DNA from: Candidatus Flexicrinis proximus | GTDB lineage: Bacteria > Chloroflexota > Anaerolineae > Aggregatilineales > Phototrophicaceae | Length of the DNA: 64,000 bases | NCBI GenBank assembly: GCA_016712885.1 | Contig: JADJQF010000033.1 | Coordinates: forward strand, 310,001 to 374,000 | Direction of reading: 5' to 3' | Shown here: piece after piece, positions 1-8,861 of the stretch | Layout of the letters: the number at the start of each line of letters is the position of its first letter | How positions within the stretch are numbered: position 1 is the stretch's first letter | Made by a program: the position numbers and the translations under genes | Notes under the pieces: model-generated | Told to the model about the DNA's origin: nothing | Databases searched by the model: none | Seen by the model: the letters and a program-made list of their open reading frames with translations, nothing else

Positions 1-822
1 GGTGTCGCCAGCATGCGCCAGATCCTGGTGAGTAAGCCGGGCATGCAGATCAAGGATTTCATGGTCACCGACCTGACGACGGTGCTGCCGGACGCCACCG
101 CGGAAGAAGCGGCGCGGCTGCTGGCCCGCTATGACTTCCTGGCGCTGCCGGTGGTGACTGCAGACGATAAGATGCTGGGGATCATCACCGTCGATGATGC
201 GATCGACGTACTCACCGCCGCCCAGACGGCTGACCTGTTGAGCATCGGCGGTTTGCCGGGCGAGGCCGGCTCTGCGCCGTATTTCACCGTACCGATCATG
301 AAAGTGATCCGCCAGCGGCTGGTGTGGCTGGTGCTGCTGTTTGTCGGCGGCAGCATCACCAGCGGCGTGCTGGAAGCGTTTTCGCTGGAACTCGGCACGG
401 TCGTGGCGCTTTCGTTCTACATCCCGCTGCTGATCGGTACGGGCGGCAACACCGGCTCGCAGACGGTTTCGATGATTATCCGCGGCATGACGGTCAACGA
501 CATCCGGCAGGCCGATATTTTCCGGGTGGCCCGCCGCGAACTGATCTCCGGGCTGATCCTCGGCGGCCTGCTCGGCCTGATCGCCTTCGGGCGGGTGCTG
601 CTGCAGGAAGGCGGCGGCGATTCGCTGCCGCTGGTGGTGGCGGCCTCGGTCATCGCAGTCTGTGCGTGGTCGAACGTGATCGCAGCGGTGATCCCGATGC
701 TGGCCCGGCGCATCAAGATCGATCCGGCACTGATTTCCGCGCCGCTGATTTCGACCACCGTCGACGCGACCGGCCTGCTGATCTACATGCTGGTCGCCAA
801 GTCCCTGCTGGAGAGTATTTAG
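1..822 (+). CDS. mgtE: Magnesium transporter MgtE, 5'-truncated by window edge
   Basis: Only the C-terminal part of an MgtE-type Mg2+ channel is present; the frame is open to base 1 (Gly-Val-Ala-Ser precede the first Met), so the true start lies upstream. The second CBS domain is seen (LGIITVDDAIDVL), then five hydrophobic segments. The family's pore signature GTGGNTGSQT and the late DATGLLIYM segment, whose Asp lines the ion pathway in known MgtE structures, are both intact. It is nearly identical over this region to the complete MgtE at 1057-2454, so the two are a tandem duplication. Repeat R1 follows 5 nt after the stop. Confidence 0.93.
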   Translation, partial: GVASMRQILVSKPGMQIKDFMVTDLTTVLPDATAEEAARLLARYDFLALPVVTADDKMLGIITVDDAIDVLTAAQTADLLSIGGLPGEAGSAPYFTVPIMKVIRQRLVWLVLLFVGGSITSGVLEAFSLELGTVVALSFYIPLLIGTGGNTGSQTVSMIIRGMTVNDIRQADIFRVARRELISGLILGGLLGLIAFGRVLLQEGGGDSLPLVVAASVIAVCAWSNVIAAVIPMLARRIKIDPALISAPLISTTVDATGLLIYMLVAKSLLESI

Positions 823-827
823 CGTTA

Positions 828-980
828 GTTATGGATAGTTTTTCGGGGTTTCACCCCGAACCCTAGCAGAAGATTACTCTCCTGCGCCTCTCATATGGCG
901 ATTTTGAACGGCAAAGCCGCTCAAAATCGCAAATGAAGGCTTAAAGGGTGCAAATCCCCTGTGGAGGTTTGTAGGCACAG
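828..980 (+). repeat. Five-hairpin repeat R1
   Basis: Begins GTTATGGATAG, then H1 (CGGGG/CCCCG), H2 (GAAGATTACTCTCCTGC, degenerate), H3 at 898-930 with arms GCGATTTTGAaCGGC and GCCGcTCAAAATCGC (one mismatch relative to R7), a degenerate H4 and a decayed H5. It lies between the two mgtE genes and looks like an older, mutated copy. Confidence 0.85.
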
Positions 981-1056
981 AATTCCCTGCGCTTATCCGT
1001 AACTTGCGTTATTTTGTGTATCTTTTGAGATAGCCAAACTCTGAGAAGGACAGTAA

Positions 1057-2454
1057 ATGACGGAAACAAATAGTCCGCAACGTGCTGTGATCGACCTCAC
1101 GCCGGCCAATCTGGACGCGCAGGTGCGCGGGCTGATCGACAAAGGCGACATGGAGCGCCTGCGCCGGCTGCTGGCCGACCAGCACTCGCCGGATGTGGCC
1201 GACGTCCTGGAACGGTTGACGCGCCCCGCCGACCGCAACGCGACCTTCCGTCTGCTTTCGCCGCAGATGGCCGCGGAGGTGATCGAAGAGATCAGCCATT
1301 ATATTGCCCGCGAGCTGGTCATCGCGCTCCCACCCGACTTCGCAGGTCCGATGCTGCGCCACATGGAGATCGACGACCTGGTCGAAATCCTCGGCAACGA
1401 ACTGCGCGACCGGCAGGAGCAATCGCTCGCACAGCTCGAGCCGGTGCTGGCCCAGGCGATCCGCGCCCAGCTGGCCTACCCGACCAACAGCGCTGGCCGG
1501 TTGATGACCACCCGCTTTGTTCGTACTTATCCAGAAATGACCGCTGCAGAAACCCTCGCCTTTATCAAGTCGACCGATGACGATTACGAAACGGTCACCG
1601 ATATTTACGTACTCGATGAGGGGCGGTTGATCGGAGTCGCCAGCCTGCGCGCCGTGGTGCGGGCCAATTCGTCCACGCCTATCAGTGCGCTCATGCAAAC
1701 CGAACCGATCAGTGTCAGCCCGGAAACGAAAGGGGAGGATGCGGCGCGGTTGCTCGGACGCTACGACTTCATGGCGCTGCCGGTGGTGTCGTCAGAGGGG
1801 CGGATGCTCGGCATCATCACGGTGGATGATGCCATCGATGTGCTGACCGCAGCCCAGACCGCCGACCTGCTCGGTATCGGCGGCGTCCATGGCGAAGAAA
1901 ACGCCGCACCTTACTTCACCGTCCCGATCCTCAAGGTCATCCGCCAGCGGCTGATCTGGCTGATCCTGCTGTTTGTCGGCGGCAGCATCACCAGCGGCGT
2001 GCTGGAGGCGTTTTCGGTCGAACTCGGCGCGGTGGTGGCGCTCTCGTTCTATATCCCGCTGCTGATCGGCACCGGCGGCAACACCGGCTCGCAGACCGTT
2101 TCGATGATTATCCGCGGCATGACGACCAACGACATCAAACCGGCCGATCTGTTCCGCGTCGTCCGGCGCGAACTGGTCAGCGGCGTGATCCTCGGCGTGC
2201 TGCTTGGCCTGATCGCCTTCGGGCGCGTGCTGCTGCAGGAAGGCGGCGCCGATTCGCTGCCGCTGGTGGTGGCCGCCTCGGTGATCGCCGTTTGCGCATG
2301 GTCGAACGTGATCGCCGCGGTGATCCCGATGTTTGCCAAACGCTTCAAAATCGACCCGGCACTGATCTCCGCGCCGCTGATCTCGACCACCGTCGACGCG
2401 ACCGGACTGCTGATCTATATGCTGATTGCCAAGGCGCTGCTGAACGCCATCTGA
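1057..2454 (+). CDS. mgtE: Magnesium transporter MgtE
   Basis: Complete 465-aa Mg2+ channel/transporter of the inner membrane. Layout by residue: MgtE N domain about 25-130 (superhelical, with LIDKGDMERLRRLL), paired CBS domains about 135-260 that act as the Mg2+ sensor in characterised homologues, then a five-helix membrane domain about 285-465 with GTGGNTGSQT and DATGLLIYM. Length matches the usual 450-470 aa. The ATG at 1057 is preceded by AGAAGGA at a 6-nt spacing. No M-box type leader was recognised; the 230 nt upstream are largely repeat R1. Why two near-identical copies are kept side by side is unknown; altered Mg2+ affinity or dosage are possible. Confidence 0.95.
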   Translation: MTETNSPQRAVIDLTPANLDAQVRGLIDKGDMERLRRLLADQHSPDVADVLERLTRPADRNATFRLLSPQMAAEVIEEISHYIARELVIALPPDFAGPMLRHMEIDDLVEILGNELRDRQEQSLAQLEPVLAQAIRAQLAYPTNSAGRLMTTRFVRTYPEMTAAETLAFIKSTDDDYETVTDIYVLDEGRLIGVASLRAVVRANSSTPISALMQTEPISVSPETKGEDAARLLGRYDFMALPVVSSEGRMLGIITVDDAIDVLTAAQTADLLGIGGVHGEENAAPYFTVPILKVIRQRLIWLILLFVGGSITSGVLEAFSVELGAVVALSFYIPLLIGTGGNTGSQTVSMIIRGMTTNDIKPADLFRVVRRELVSGVILGVLLGLIAFGRVLLQEGGADSLPLVVAASVIAVCAWSNVIAAVIPMFAKRFKIDPALISAPLISTTVDATGLLIYMLIAKALLNAI

Positions 2455-2480
2455 GCGCGCATCGTCTGCTACACACATTT

Positions 2481-2626
2481 GCTGGGGTTCTACCCCAGAC
2501 CCCGGCAGGAGTTTGCACTCCTGCACCTCCTAATAGCGAAGTGAACAGGCACGCCTGTTCACTTCGCAGATGAGGGGTCGAGGGGCGCAAGTCCCTCCCG
2601 GAGGCGTGGAGGCAGCGCCTCCACAC
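2481..2626 (+). repeat. Five-hairpin repeat R2
   Basis: All five hairpins are present: H1 TGGGG/CCCCA, H2 GCAGGAG/CTCCTGC, H3 at 2536-2567 with arms GCGAAGTGAACAGGC and GCCTGTTCACTTCGC, H4 GAGGG/CCCTC, H5 GTGGAGGC/GCCTCCAC. It sits between the convergent stops of mgtE and the 2648-5134 gene. Compared with R5, one H3 base pair is G-C instead of A-T. Confidence 0.9.
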
Positions 2627-2647
2627 AAATGCATAAACGGCGGCGGG

Positions 2648-5134
2648 TTAGTTCATCCCGCGCAGGTCGGCGGGTGCAGCAGGTGGCGGCAGCACGTTTT
2701 CGCCGCGTGGGAAGCGCGGCAGGACAACCACGGAGAGGTCGTCGAAGGTGATCTTGCCGGTCGCGGCGCTGCTGGAGAGTGTGAAGGTGACAGACGTGAC
2801 ATCCGTCAGCGGCGAGTTGAGGGCGAGCTGGCGCGTGAAAGTGTTGTAGACCGCATCGGTGCCGCCGGAAAATTTGAACTTGACCGAGTCTTTCTGGCCG
2901 TCGCTGAACAGGATTTGCAGTTTGGCGACGACGCCGGCGGCGATGTTGGCACGGCGCATCTTCCCCGACATGACCAGCGTATCGCCGACCGTGTAGGCCG
3001 GCAGAGAAAGCGTCTGCCTGACGCTCTGGACGACGGTATTCCCCTTGAACAACCACGCGCAAAGACTGCCATCGCCGCTGGGCAGGCACTCGCGGCGCAG
3101 TTTGCCGCTGGCCGACGGCGAAACCGTCCAGCCGAGGGCTTTGCGGCTGGCAGGGTTCGCGCCGCCACTGCCGTCCTGTTCGAAGCCGCCGTTGACGAGC
3201 AGATTCGAGTCGGCATCGATCACCGTCACGCTGAGCGGCGCCAGGGCCACGCCGTCGTACAGCGGGTCGGCGCTCTCGATGCTCAGGGTGACCGTCTCGG
3301 TCTCGCTGCCCTCGTCGTAGAGATCGGGCGCGGCGGCGATGTCGATGCTGACCGGCGTGTCCCAGTCCTCGGGCGCGATGCTGAACTGGAAGGTGTCCCG
3401 CGACGGATTGAAGGTCAGGTCTTCGCCCTGATAGGTCAGCGTGAACGCAACATCGGCCAGCGGCCGCGAAGTGAGCACGACCGTCCGCGTGACATCCGCA
3501 CCGCCCTCGGTCACGCTAAAGACCGCGTTGGGGGTGATTGAGACGCCGGCGGTATCGTCGTCGGAGATCACGCCCATGTAGGGCGCTTCCGGCAGGGCGA
3601 GACCGGTGATCTGGTACAGGTTGATACCGTAATACTCATCAGGTTCGTCGATGTCGTCGGGCAGGTGCATGACACTGAAAACGCGGGCGCTGTTGGCCGA
3701 GTCGAACGTGAGGTCTTGCGAGGTCTCGGTGTAATCGGTGCCCGCCGCGGCTGACGCCTGCTGCGTCGACACAAAAACCGGGAGCGTCTGGCCGGCTGGA
3801 ACCGCCGGGTTGACCGACAGCGTGTAATTGAGGGTGCCGGCCTCAACCGCCGTGGGCGGGGCGGACAGGGTGAGGTGATACATCTCGACCGCGCCGATAT
3901 CGCACAGGCCCGAGCCAAGCCGCCGCAGGACGCCGCGCGCATCGGACGCCGCGCAGGTCGCTGCACTGCCGCCGTTGAGCGCGCTGCTGCCGGGACGGAG
4001 CATGATTGTCTGTACGGAGCCGCCGTAATCGCCGAGCGGGGACAGCGAATTAGCCGAGAGGAGGGCTGACCCCGTGCCGTCGCAATCCGACCCCGTCAGA
4101 TGGACGCGGTTGTGGCTGCCGGTGATCGCAGCATCCCCAGCGTCGTCGATGGCCAGGCAGGCCGAATCACCGGGATCGGCGGTCGTGACGATTGAATTAG
4201 TGACATCGGCGCTTGCACCTGAGCGGACAAGGATCGACGCTCCCACCAGCGCGCTCCCGCCGGCGAAGGTGCTGTTGTTGACCGTCAGGACGCTGTTCTG
4301 TAAGCCTTCAACGTCGATCCCCGATGCCGAAGCTGCGGCTGCCGCGTTGCTGTTGAAGGTGCTGTTAACGATGCTGACGGCAGCGTCATAGGCGCCGATG
4401 GCACCCCCGCCAGAGAAGGCCGAGTTGCCGCTGAACAGGCTGCCGGAGATGTTGAGCGTGCCGAAGCTGAAGATCGCGCCGCCGTAGCCGCTGGACGACA
4501 CGTTATTGACGAAGGTGCTGCCGGTGAGGGTGGCGGTCGTGCCTGGTGCGCTCCACAGGCCGCCGCCGTTCGCCCCGGCTGACTCGGCGGTATTGCCGGT
4601 GAAGGTCACGCGGTCGAATTCGGCGCTGCCGCTCGACAGCCGGACGCCTGCGCCCAGGCCGCCCGTCCCGCCCTGTATGACGACATTCTCGAAGCGGACA
4701 TACAGCCCGCCGGGATTGTCAAAGACCCGCTCTCCGCCGGCCTGCTGGATGATAGTCGCCGGAAGGTCGCCGTCGCTCAGGATAATCAGATCGATGATAC
4801 CTGGGTCGGCGATATCCGCGCCGGTGAAATCAAGGTCGCCCGACAGGTTGGTGTCGTCCGCGCCGGTCAAAGTCAGCACGTACTCGCGCCCTGCTTCAAG
4901 CTCGATCGTGTCGGTTGCGATGGACGACCCGGCGCTGCACGCGTCGCGCACGCTGTTCAGCACGGCCGCAAAGACCGCCTCGCGCAGCGAGCAGTTGCCG
5001 TTGTTGGTGATATTGTCGGGGGTTCCAGCGGCCACGGTAAGCGACAATGCGCGTGCCTGCGGGGCATAGGCGCCGCCGAGCAGTACGGCAAGCGCGAACA
5101 ACCTCATAAGAAGGACTGGGATGCGCGGACTCAA
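2648..5134 (-). CDS. Secreted beta-helix/Calx-beta-like surface protein with shared C-terminal domain
   Basis: 828-aa exported protein of unknown function. Residues 1-29 form a signal peptide ending PQARA. A CSLREAV motif near residue 46 opens a run of short beta repeats (about 50-400) typical of right-handed beta-helix proteins. The stretch SALNGGSAATC...DIGAVE around 390-435 resembles the 'choice-of-anchor Q' motif. Two Calx-beta-like segments follow (about 425-640), then residues 644-828 form a domain shared with the proteins at 5385, 7194 and 14991. It ends in the tail VLPPPAAPADLRGMN, close to that of the 14991 protein. Start: a TTG preceded by AGGCGG was preferred; an ATG at 5107 has no ribosome-binding site. 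A role in adhesion or sugar binding is only an inference. Confidence 0.85.
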   Translation of the reverse strand: MSPRIPVLLMRLFALAVLLGGAYAPQARALSLTVAAGTPDNITNNGNCSLREAVFAAVLNSVRDACSAGSSIATDTIELEAGREYVLTLTGADDTNLSGDLDFTGADIADPGIIDLIILSDGDLPATIIQQAGGERVFDNPGGLYVRFENVVIQGGTGGLGAGVRLSSGSAEFDRVTFTGNTAESAGANGGGLWSAPGTTATLTGSTFVNNVSSSGYGGAIFSFGTLNISGSLFSGNSAFSGGGAIGAYDAAVSIVNSTFNSNAAAAASASGIDVEGLQNSVLTVNNSTFAGGSALVGASILVRSGASADVTNSIVTTADPGDSACLAIDDAGDAAITGSHNRVHLTGSDCDGTGSALLSANSLSPLGDYGGSVQTIMLRPGSSALNGGSAATCAASDARGVLRRLGSGLCDIGAVEMYHLTLSAPPTAVEAGTLNYTLSVNPAVPAGQTLPVFVSTQQASAAAGTDYTETSQDLTFDSANSARVFSVMHLPDDIDEPDEYYGINLYQITGLALPEAPYMGVISDDDTAGVSITPNAVFSVTEGGADVTRTVVLTSRPLADVAFTLTYQGEDLTFNPSRDTFQFSIAPEDWDTPVSIDIAAAPDLYDEGSETETVTLSIESADPLYDGVALAPLSVTVIDADSNLLVNGGFEQDGSGGANPASRKALGWTVSPSASGKLRRECLPSGDGSLCAWLFKGNTVVQSVRQTLSLPAYTVGDTLVMSGKMRRANIAAGVVAKLQILFSDGQKDSVKFKFSGGTDAVYNTFTRQLALNSPLTDVTSVTFTLSSSAATGKITFDDLSVVVLPRFPRGENVLPPPAAPADLRGMN

Positions 5135-5264
5135 GAGACACCGCCTGGATCATCTAAAGACCCGGTATTGTGGCGTATCCAACCTTAAAAGTCATCGAAT
5201 TCGCCGGGCGATTCAGAGGGGATTTGTCAGGCAAGACCGGTCATATTAGGAGGAATCAGAGGGC

Positions 5265-5315
5265 ATGACAGGGGGAGTCACGCCAAATCTGCGTGATCAT
5301 GTTTTGAAGTCGTAA
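5265..5315 (+). CDS. Possible 16-aa peptide with strong ribosome-binding site
   Basis: A 16-codon frame (MTGGVTPNLRDHVLKS) starts 11 nt after a perfect AGGAGG (5248-5253) and ends in TAA. It lies in the gap between the divergent genes at 5134 and 5385, upstream of the conserved box at 5344. No homologue is recognised. The strong Shine-Dalgarno is the only support; a chance match is quite possible. Confidence 0.25.
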   Translation: MTGGVTPNLRDHVLKS

Positions 5316-5343
5316 AGAATCCCCACGCGCCGCAAAAATCCGT

Positions 5344-5353
5344 TGTAGACTGT
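5344..5353 (+). promoter_or_regulatory. Conserved upstream box TGTAGACTGT (copy 1)
   Basis: This 10-mer lies 41 nt before the ATG of the 5385 gene. The identical 10-mer lies 43 nt before the ATG of its paralogue at 7194. TAGACT fits a TANANT -10 element, but no good -35 was seen. It may be a promoter or simply retained from the gene duplication. Confidence 0.4.
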
Positions 5354-5384
5354 GCGTATCTCCTGTGCAGAAAGGCCCGAAGCG

Positions 5385-6848
5385 ATGCGTTTTTCCCGTG
5401 CAGCAATCATGTTGATGTTTACCGCACTTATTTCCGTCGGAGTGTCTTCCGCCCAGTGGCGCAGCACATCTGGCAGCCCGCTACCGCTTTCTGCGGCTGG
5501 CGCACGCGGCGAAATCCGCTCAACCGGGCTGATCGAAGATGGCGGATCTTTCATCCATATCACGCGGACGACCCCGCCCGATGAAAATGTCTCTCTCAAT
5601 GACAGCCGCCTGGTCTCCGAGCTTCCCACGTCAAATACCAGCCCGATGACCGATAACAACCCGGCCGCGATCATCTTCGCAACCTTCAACGGCCATCAGA
5701 GTTCGATCAACCAGACCAGCCCGTTCGGGGTCTACTACAGCGGATCCAACTGGCGAATCTATAACGAAGATACCGGCGCCAATTTCGGGGAAGGCGCGGC
5801 GTTCAACGTGCAGGTGCAGGGTAAGTCCGACAACATCTTCGTCCATACGGCGAGCGCACTGAACATCTCCGATCACATCACCGATATCGACCATCCGCTG
5901 ACCAACGGCAATCCGTCAGCCATCGTCATTGTCACGCCGCGCTGGGAAGGCGTCTACAACAACCAGCATATCGGCGTCTACTACAACGGCAACGGCTGGT
6001 CGATCTTCAACCAGAACACCGCCGTAAATATGCCGGCCGGCGCGAAGTTCAATGTACAGGTGCTTTTTGCCAACGATACCGACTTTGTCCACACGACGAC
6101 GGGCGGGAACACCACCGGCAACGTAACGACGCTGGACCATCCCACTTTGAATAGCAACTCCGGCGCACAATTCATCGTCACGCAGCACTATGGCGCGTAC
6201 AACAATAACCCGATTGGCTTAATATACGATGGGCCGTCGGAGCGGTGGCGCATCGGCAATACGAACTCTGCGCCGCTGCCGATTGGGACCAATTTCAATG
6301 TTCACATCACCAACAGCGGCGATGTGTTTGGCGACGGCGTACTGATCAACGGCGGATTTGAGGCGCCGGGGGCGGACAGCAAAGCCAAAGCGATCAAGTG
6401 GAACTCGGATCTGGCCGGCGTGGGCAGCAAGCGTGTCTGCAACAAGTACTTCCCCAAGTCGGCGGCCACCAAGATCGTCTCGTACACGGGGGAGTGTTCA
6501 TTCCAGCTCGTCGGGGTTCCGGGCGAGGTGCGTACGCTCTCGCAGAATGCGACCGTTGGCAGCCACCTGACCGGCAACACCATGGACCTGCGCGCCATGC
6601 TGAAAGCGTCCGGCGTGACGGGACTCAAAGTGAAGGCTAAGGTTACGCTCGATGACCTCAGCGTACTGAAGTTCGCGCTGCCGACTGTAGACGTCAACGG
6701 CACCTACGACTGGAAGACCGTAACCAACAGCACCACTCTGCCTCTCGGCAAAGTGGCGACCAAGTTTAAGGTGACTTTCACGTTCAACGGGACCGGCAAG
6801 CTGTATATCGACACGGTGAGCGCCGCCAATTACACCGTTATCCGCTAA
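5385..6848 (+). CDS. Secreted repeat protein, paralogue of the 7194 gene
   Basis: 487-aa exported protein. The signal peptide spans about residues 1-21 and ends SSA. About residues 80-315 hold three copies of a ~75-residue unit with the pattern NPxA..VT..N..IGVYYNG..W.I.N.....P.G..FNVQV, which resembles the DUF7452 type (tentative). Residues 318-487 are the C-terminal domain shared with three other proteins here, with two cysteines (RVCNK, GECSF) that may form a disulphide. The start at 5385 was chosen over a GTG at 5352 because GAAAGG precedes it and the paralogue has the same layout. It probably acts outside the cell; no catalytic motif is visible. Confidence 0.85.
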   Translation: MRFSRAAIMLMFTALISVGVSSAQWRSTSGSPLPLSAAGARGEIRSTGLIEDGGSFIHITRTTPPDENVSLNDSRLVSELPTSNTSPMTDNNPAAIIFATFNGHQSSINQTSPFGVYYSGSNWRIYNEDTGANFGEGAAFNVQVQGKSDNIFVHTASALNISDHITDIDHPLTNGNPSAIVIVTPRWEGVYNNQHIGVYYNGNGWSIFNQNTAVNMPAGAKFNVQVLFANDTDFVHTTTGGNTTGNVTTLDHPTLNSNSGAQFIVTQHYGAYNNNPIGLIYDGPSERWRIGNTNSAPLPIGTNFNVHITNSGDVFGDGVLINGGFEAPGADSKAKAIKWNSDLAGVGSKRVCNKYFPKSAATKIVSYTGECSFQLVGVPGEVRTLSQNATVGSHLTGNTMDLRAMLKASGVTGLKVKAKVTLDDLSVLKFALPTVDVNGTYDWKTVTNSTTLPLGKVATKFKVTFTFNGTGKLYIDTVSAANYTVIR

Positions 6849-6865
6849 AGTGTGCTGCACTGCTG

Positions 6866-7004
6866 TTTGTGGAGGCGCTGCCTCCACACCTCCGCGAGGG
6901 ACTTGCGCCCCCCGACCCCGCATCTGCGATGTTGTGGCGTGAGCGCCACAACATCGCTGCAGGAGGTGCAAGAGTGCAAATTCCTGCCGGTGGGCTGGAA
7001 CCGC
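6866..7004 (-). repeat. Five-hairpin repeat R3
   Basis: Reverse-oriented copy 17 nt after the stop of the 5385 gene: H5 GTGGAGGC/GCCTCCAC, H4 GAGGG with a partly decayed partner, H3 at 6926-6957 with arms GCGATGTTGTGGC and GCCACAACATCGC, H2 partly decayed, H1 degraded. Compared with R10, one H3 pair is G-C instead of T-A. Confidence 0.85.
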
Positions 7005-7047
7005 GGAGAATATCGAAAACGGCCTCTGATTGGCCGGCAAACGTCTC

Positions 7048-7085
7048 ATCCCCCGCGATGATTCGCGGGGGATGTTTATCGTTGT
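7048..7085 (+). terminator. Probable rho-independent terminator
   Basis: Perfect 10-bp stem ATCCCCCGCG/CGCGGGGGAT with a 6-nt loop, followed by the T-rich GTTTATCGTTGTT. It is placed behind R3 and the 5385 gene, ahead of the promoter region of the 7194 gene. Confidence 0.6.
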
Positions 7086-7150
7086 TCATGTGGCAGAGCG
7101 CCCGCATTTCGCGGTCCGGCCAACTCGATGAGCGCATAGTACGAAACTAC

Positions 7151-7160
7151 TGTAGACTGT
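7151..7160 (+). promoter_or_regulatory. Conserved upstream box TGTAGACTGT (copy 2)
   Basis: Identical to the box at 5344-5353 and at nearly the same distance (43 versus 41 nt) from the start codon of the paralogous gene. The flanking sequence is not conserved, which favours a regulatory role such as a -10 region. Confidence 0.4.
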
Positions 7161-7193
7161 TCTAAGTCACTTATCCCGAAAGGCTGTGATCCG

Positions 7194-8675
7194 ATGCGTT
7201 ATGTACGCCAAGCCCTGATCTTAGCGCTATTTGCAGTCCTGTGTGTTGGCACGGTCTCCGCGCAATGGCGGAGCACGACCGGCCAGCCGCTGCCACTGCC
7301 GTCCTCCAGCCCGCGCGGCGAAACGCGCGCCGGCCTGCCCGTCACCGAGGACGGCGGCTCGTTCATCCACGTTTCGAGCCCGGGAACCATTAGCTCTAAT
7401 GAAACTGTCATCGCATCCGAGGTGCCGGCATCCAATGCCAGCCCGATGACCGACTCGAATCCTGCGGCGGTCATCTTCGCCACACACAATGTTTCGGCCA
7501 GCACGACGGTTCAAACGCTTCCGTTCGGGATCTATTACTGGGGGCCTTGGGCGCTGTTCAATCAGGACTCCTCGACCTTCCCCACGGGAGTCGGGTTCAA
7601 CATTCAGGTGCAGGGCAAGAGCGACAGCGTGTTCGTGCATACGGCCACCGCCGAAAACATTGACGACGCCTTACCACAAATCACGATTATCGATCATCCG
7701 CTGCTGAATGGTGACAGCGACGGATCGGAAATCATCTCGATCATGCCGTTGTGGCAGGGAGTCTATCTCGACAAACACGTCGGTGTGTATTACGACGTCG
7801 GCTCTGGGAAGTGGACAATCGCTACTGAAGACGCCAGCCCGATGCCGGAAGGCGCGGCGTTCAACGTGCAGGTCGTCAGGAATTCCCAGACCGGTTTCAG
7901 GCACCGGGCCGAGGCCGCGACGATCGTCGAGACCTCGAAAACGGTACTCGACCATCCGCTGTTGAACAACAATCCAACTGCGCAGATGATCGTCACCCGA
8001 AACTGGACCTATGGGGGTGTTTACAACAACAATCCGATCGGCGTTGAATACGACGGGACCAGCGGCAGATGGCGCATCGTGCTGACCAATGGCGCGGCCA
8101 TGCCCGTGGGCGCGGGCTTCAACATTCAGGTGACTTACGGTTCTTCCAGCGGTTATGGCGACGGCGTGCTGGTGAACGGCGGCTTCGAAGCGCCGGCCCC
8201 TGAAGGGAAGTCGATTGCGATCAAGTGGAATTCCGCGGCGGCCGGCGCAGGCAGCAAGCGCGTATGCAACAAGTACGCGCCAAAGTCCGCCGCCACCAAG
8301 ATCTATTCGCTGACCGGCGAATGCGCTTTCCAGATGGTCGGTGTGCCGGGCGAGCTGCGCACGCTGGTGCAGAATGTGACCGTGGCAAGCCATCTGACCG
8401 GCAACGGCATGGACACTTTTGTCCATTTGAAGGCCTACGGAGTGACCGGCCTCAAGGTGAAGGCCAAGATCACCCTCGATACCCTCGCCAAGGTCAAGTT
8501 CTCGCTGCCGGGCGCCGAGCTCAACGGCAACTATGACTGGAAGCTGGTAAGCAACGGTATTAGCTTACCTGTCGGGACAGTGGCGACCAATTTCAAGCTG
8601 TCCTTCCTATATAACGGGAGCGGAAAGGTCTTCATCGACTCGGTGAGTGCGGCGAACTTCACCGTGCCTCGATAG
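7194..8675 (+). CDS. Secreted repeat protein, paralogue of the 5385 gene
   Basis: 493-aa exported protein with the same plan as its upstream paralogue: signal peptide about 1-23 (ending VSA), an SxQWRSTTGQPLPLPS segment common to both, three ~75-residue units with N..PIGV.YDG..W.I and P.GA.FN.QV motifs, and the shared C-terminal domain at 324-493 with SKRVCNKY and GECAFQ. The ATG is preceded by GAAAGG. The pair arose by tandem duplication; divergence at synonymous and amino-acid sites shows it is not recent. Function is unknown; surface binding is plausible. Confidence 0.85.
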   Translation: MRYVRQALILALFAVLCVGTVSAQWRSTTGQPLPLPSSSPRGETRAGLPVTEDGGSFIHVSSPGTISSNETVIASEVPASNASPMTDSNPAAVIFATHNVSASTTVQTLPFGIYYWGPWALFNQDSSTFPTGVGFNIQVQGKSDSVFVHTATAENIDDALPQITIIDHPLLNGDSDGSEIISIMPLWQGVYLDKHVGVYYDVGSGKWTIATEDASPMPEGAAFNVQVVRNSQTGFRHRAEAATIVETSKTVLDHPLLNNNPTAQMIVTRNWTYGGVYNNNPIGVEYDGTSGRWRIVLTNGAAMPVGAGFNIQVTYGSSSGYGDGVLVNGGFEAPAPEGKSIAIKWNSAAAGAGSKRVCNKYAPKSAATKIYSLTGECAFQMVGVPGELRTLVQNVTVASHLTGNGMDTFVHLKAYGVTGLKVKAKITLDTLAKVKFSLPGAELNGNYDWKLVSNGISLPVGTVATNFKLSFLYNGSGKVFIDSVSAANFTVPR

Positions 8676-8691
8676 AGGCTGTTAAGCCTTG

Positions 8692-8830
8692 GTTTGTGGA
8701 GGCGCCGCCTCCACACCACCGCCGGAGGGTTCATACCCTCCCGACCTCCCCTACTTTGCGAAATGAACTGGCCCGCCAGTTCATTTCGCCATGAGAGGTG
8801 CAGGAGTGCAAACGCCGCTACCGGGGTAGG
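8692..8830 (-). repeat. Five-hairpin repeat R4
   Basis: Starts 17 nt after the stop of the 7194 gene. H5 GTGGAGGC/GCCTCCAC, H4 GGAGGG/CCCTCC, H3 at 8758-8789 with arms GCGAAATGAACTGGC and GCCAGTTCATTTCGC, H2 decayed. The T-A pair near the H3 tip replaces the A-T pair found in R2 and R5. Confidence 0.88.
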
Positions 8831-8861
8831 GATGGCGTTTGATCCGCCCAGGTTTTCACAC

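Noticed and set aside
823..1056. Magnesium M-box riboswitch before mgtE
   Set aside because: The interval is occupied by the interspersed repeat R1, whose stems do not match the M-box layout.
2481..2626. Repeats as ordinary rho-independent terminators
   Set aside because: Five stems in series and no T-tract; separate true terminators occur next to R3, R6 and R14.
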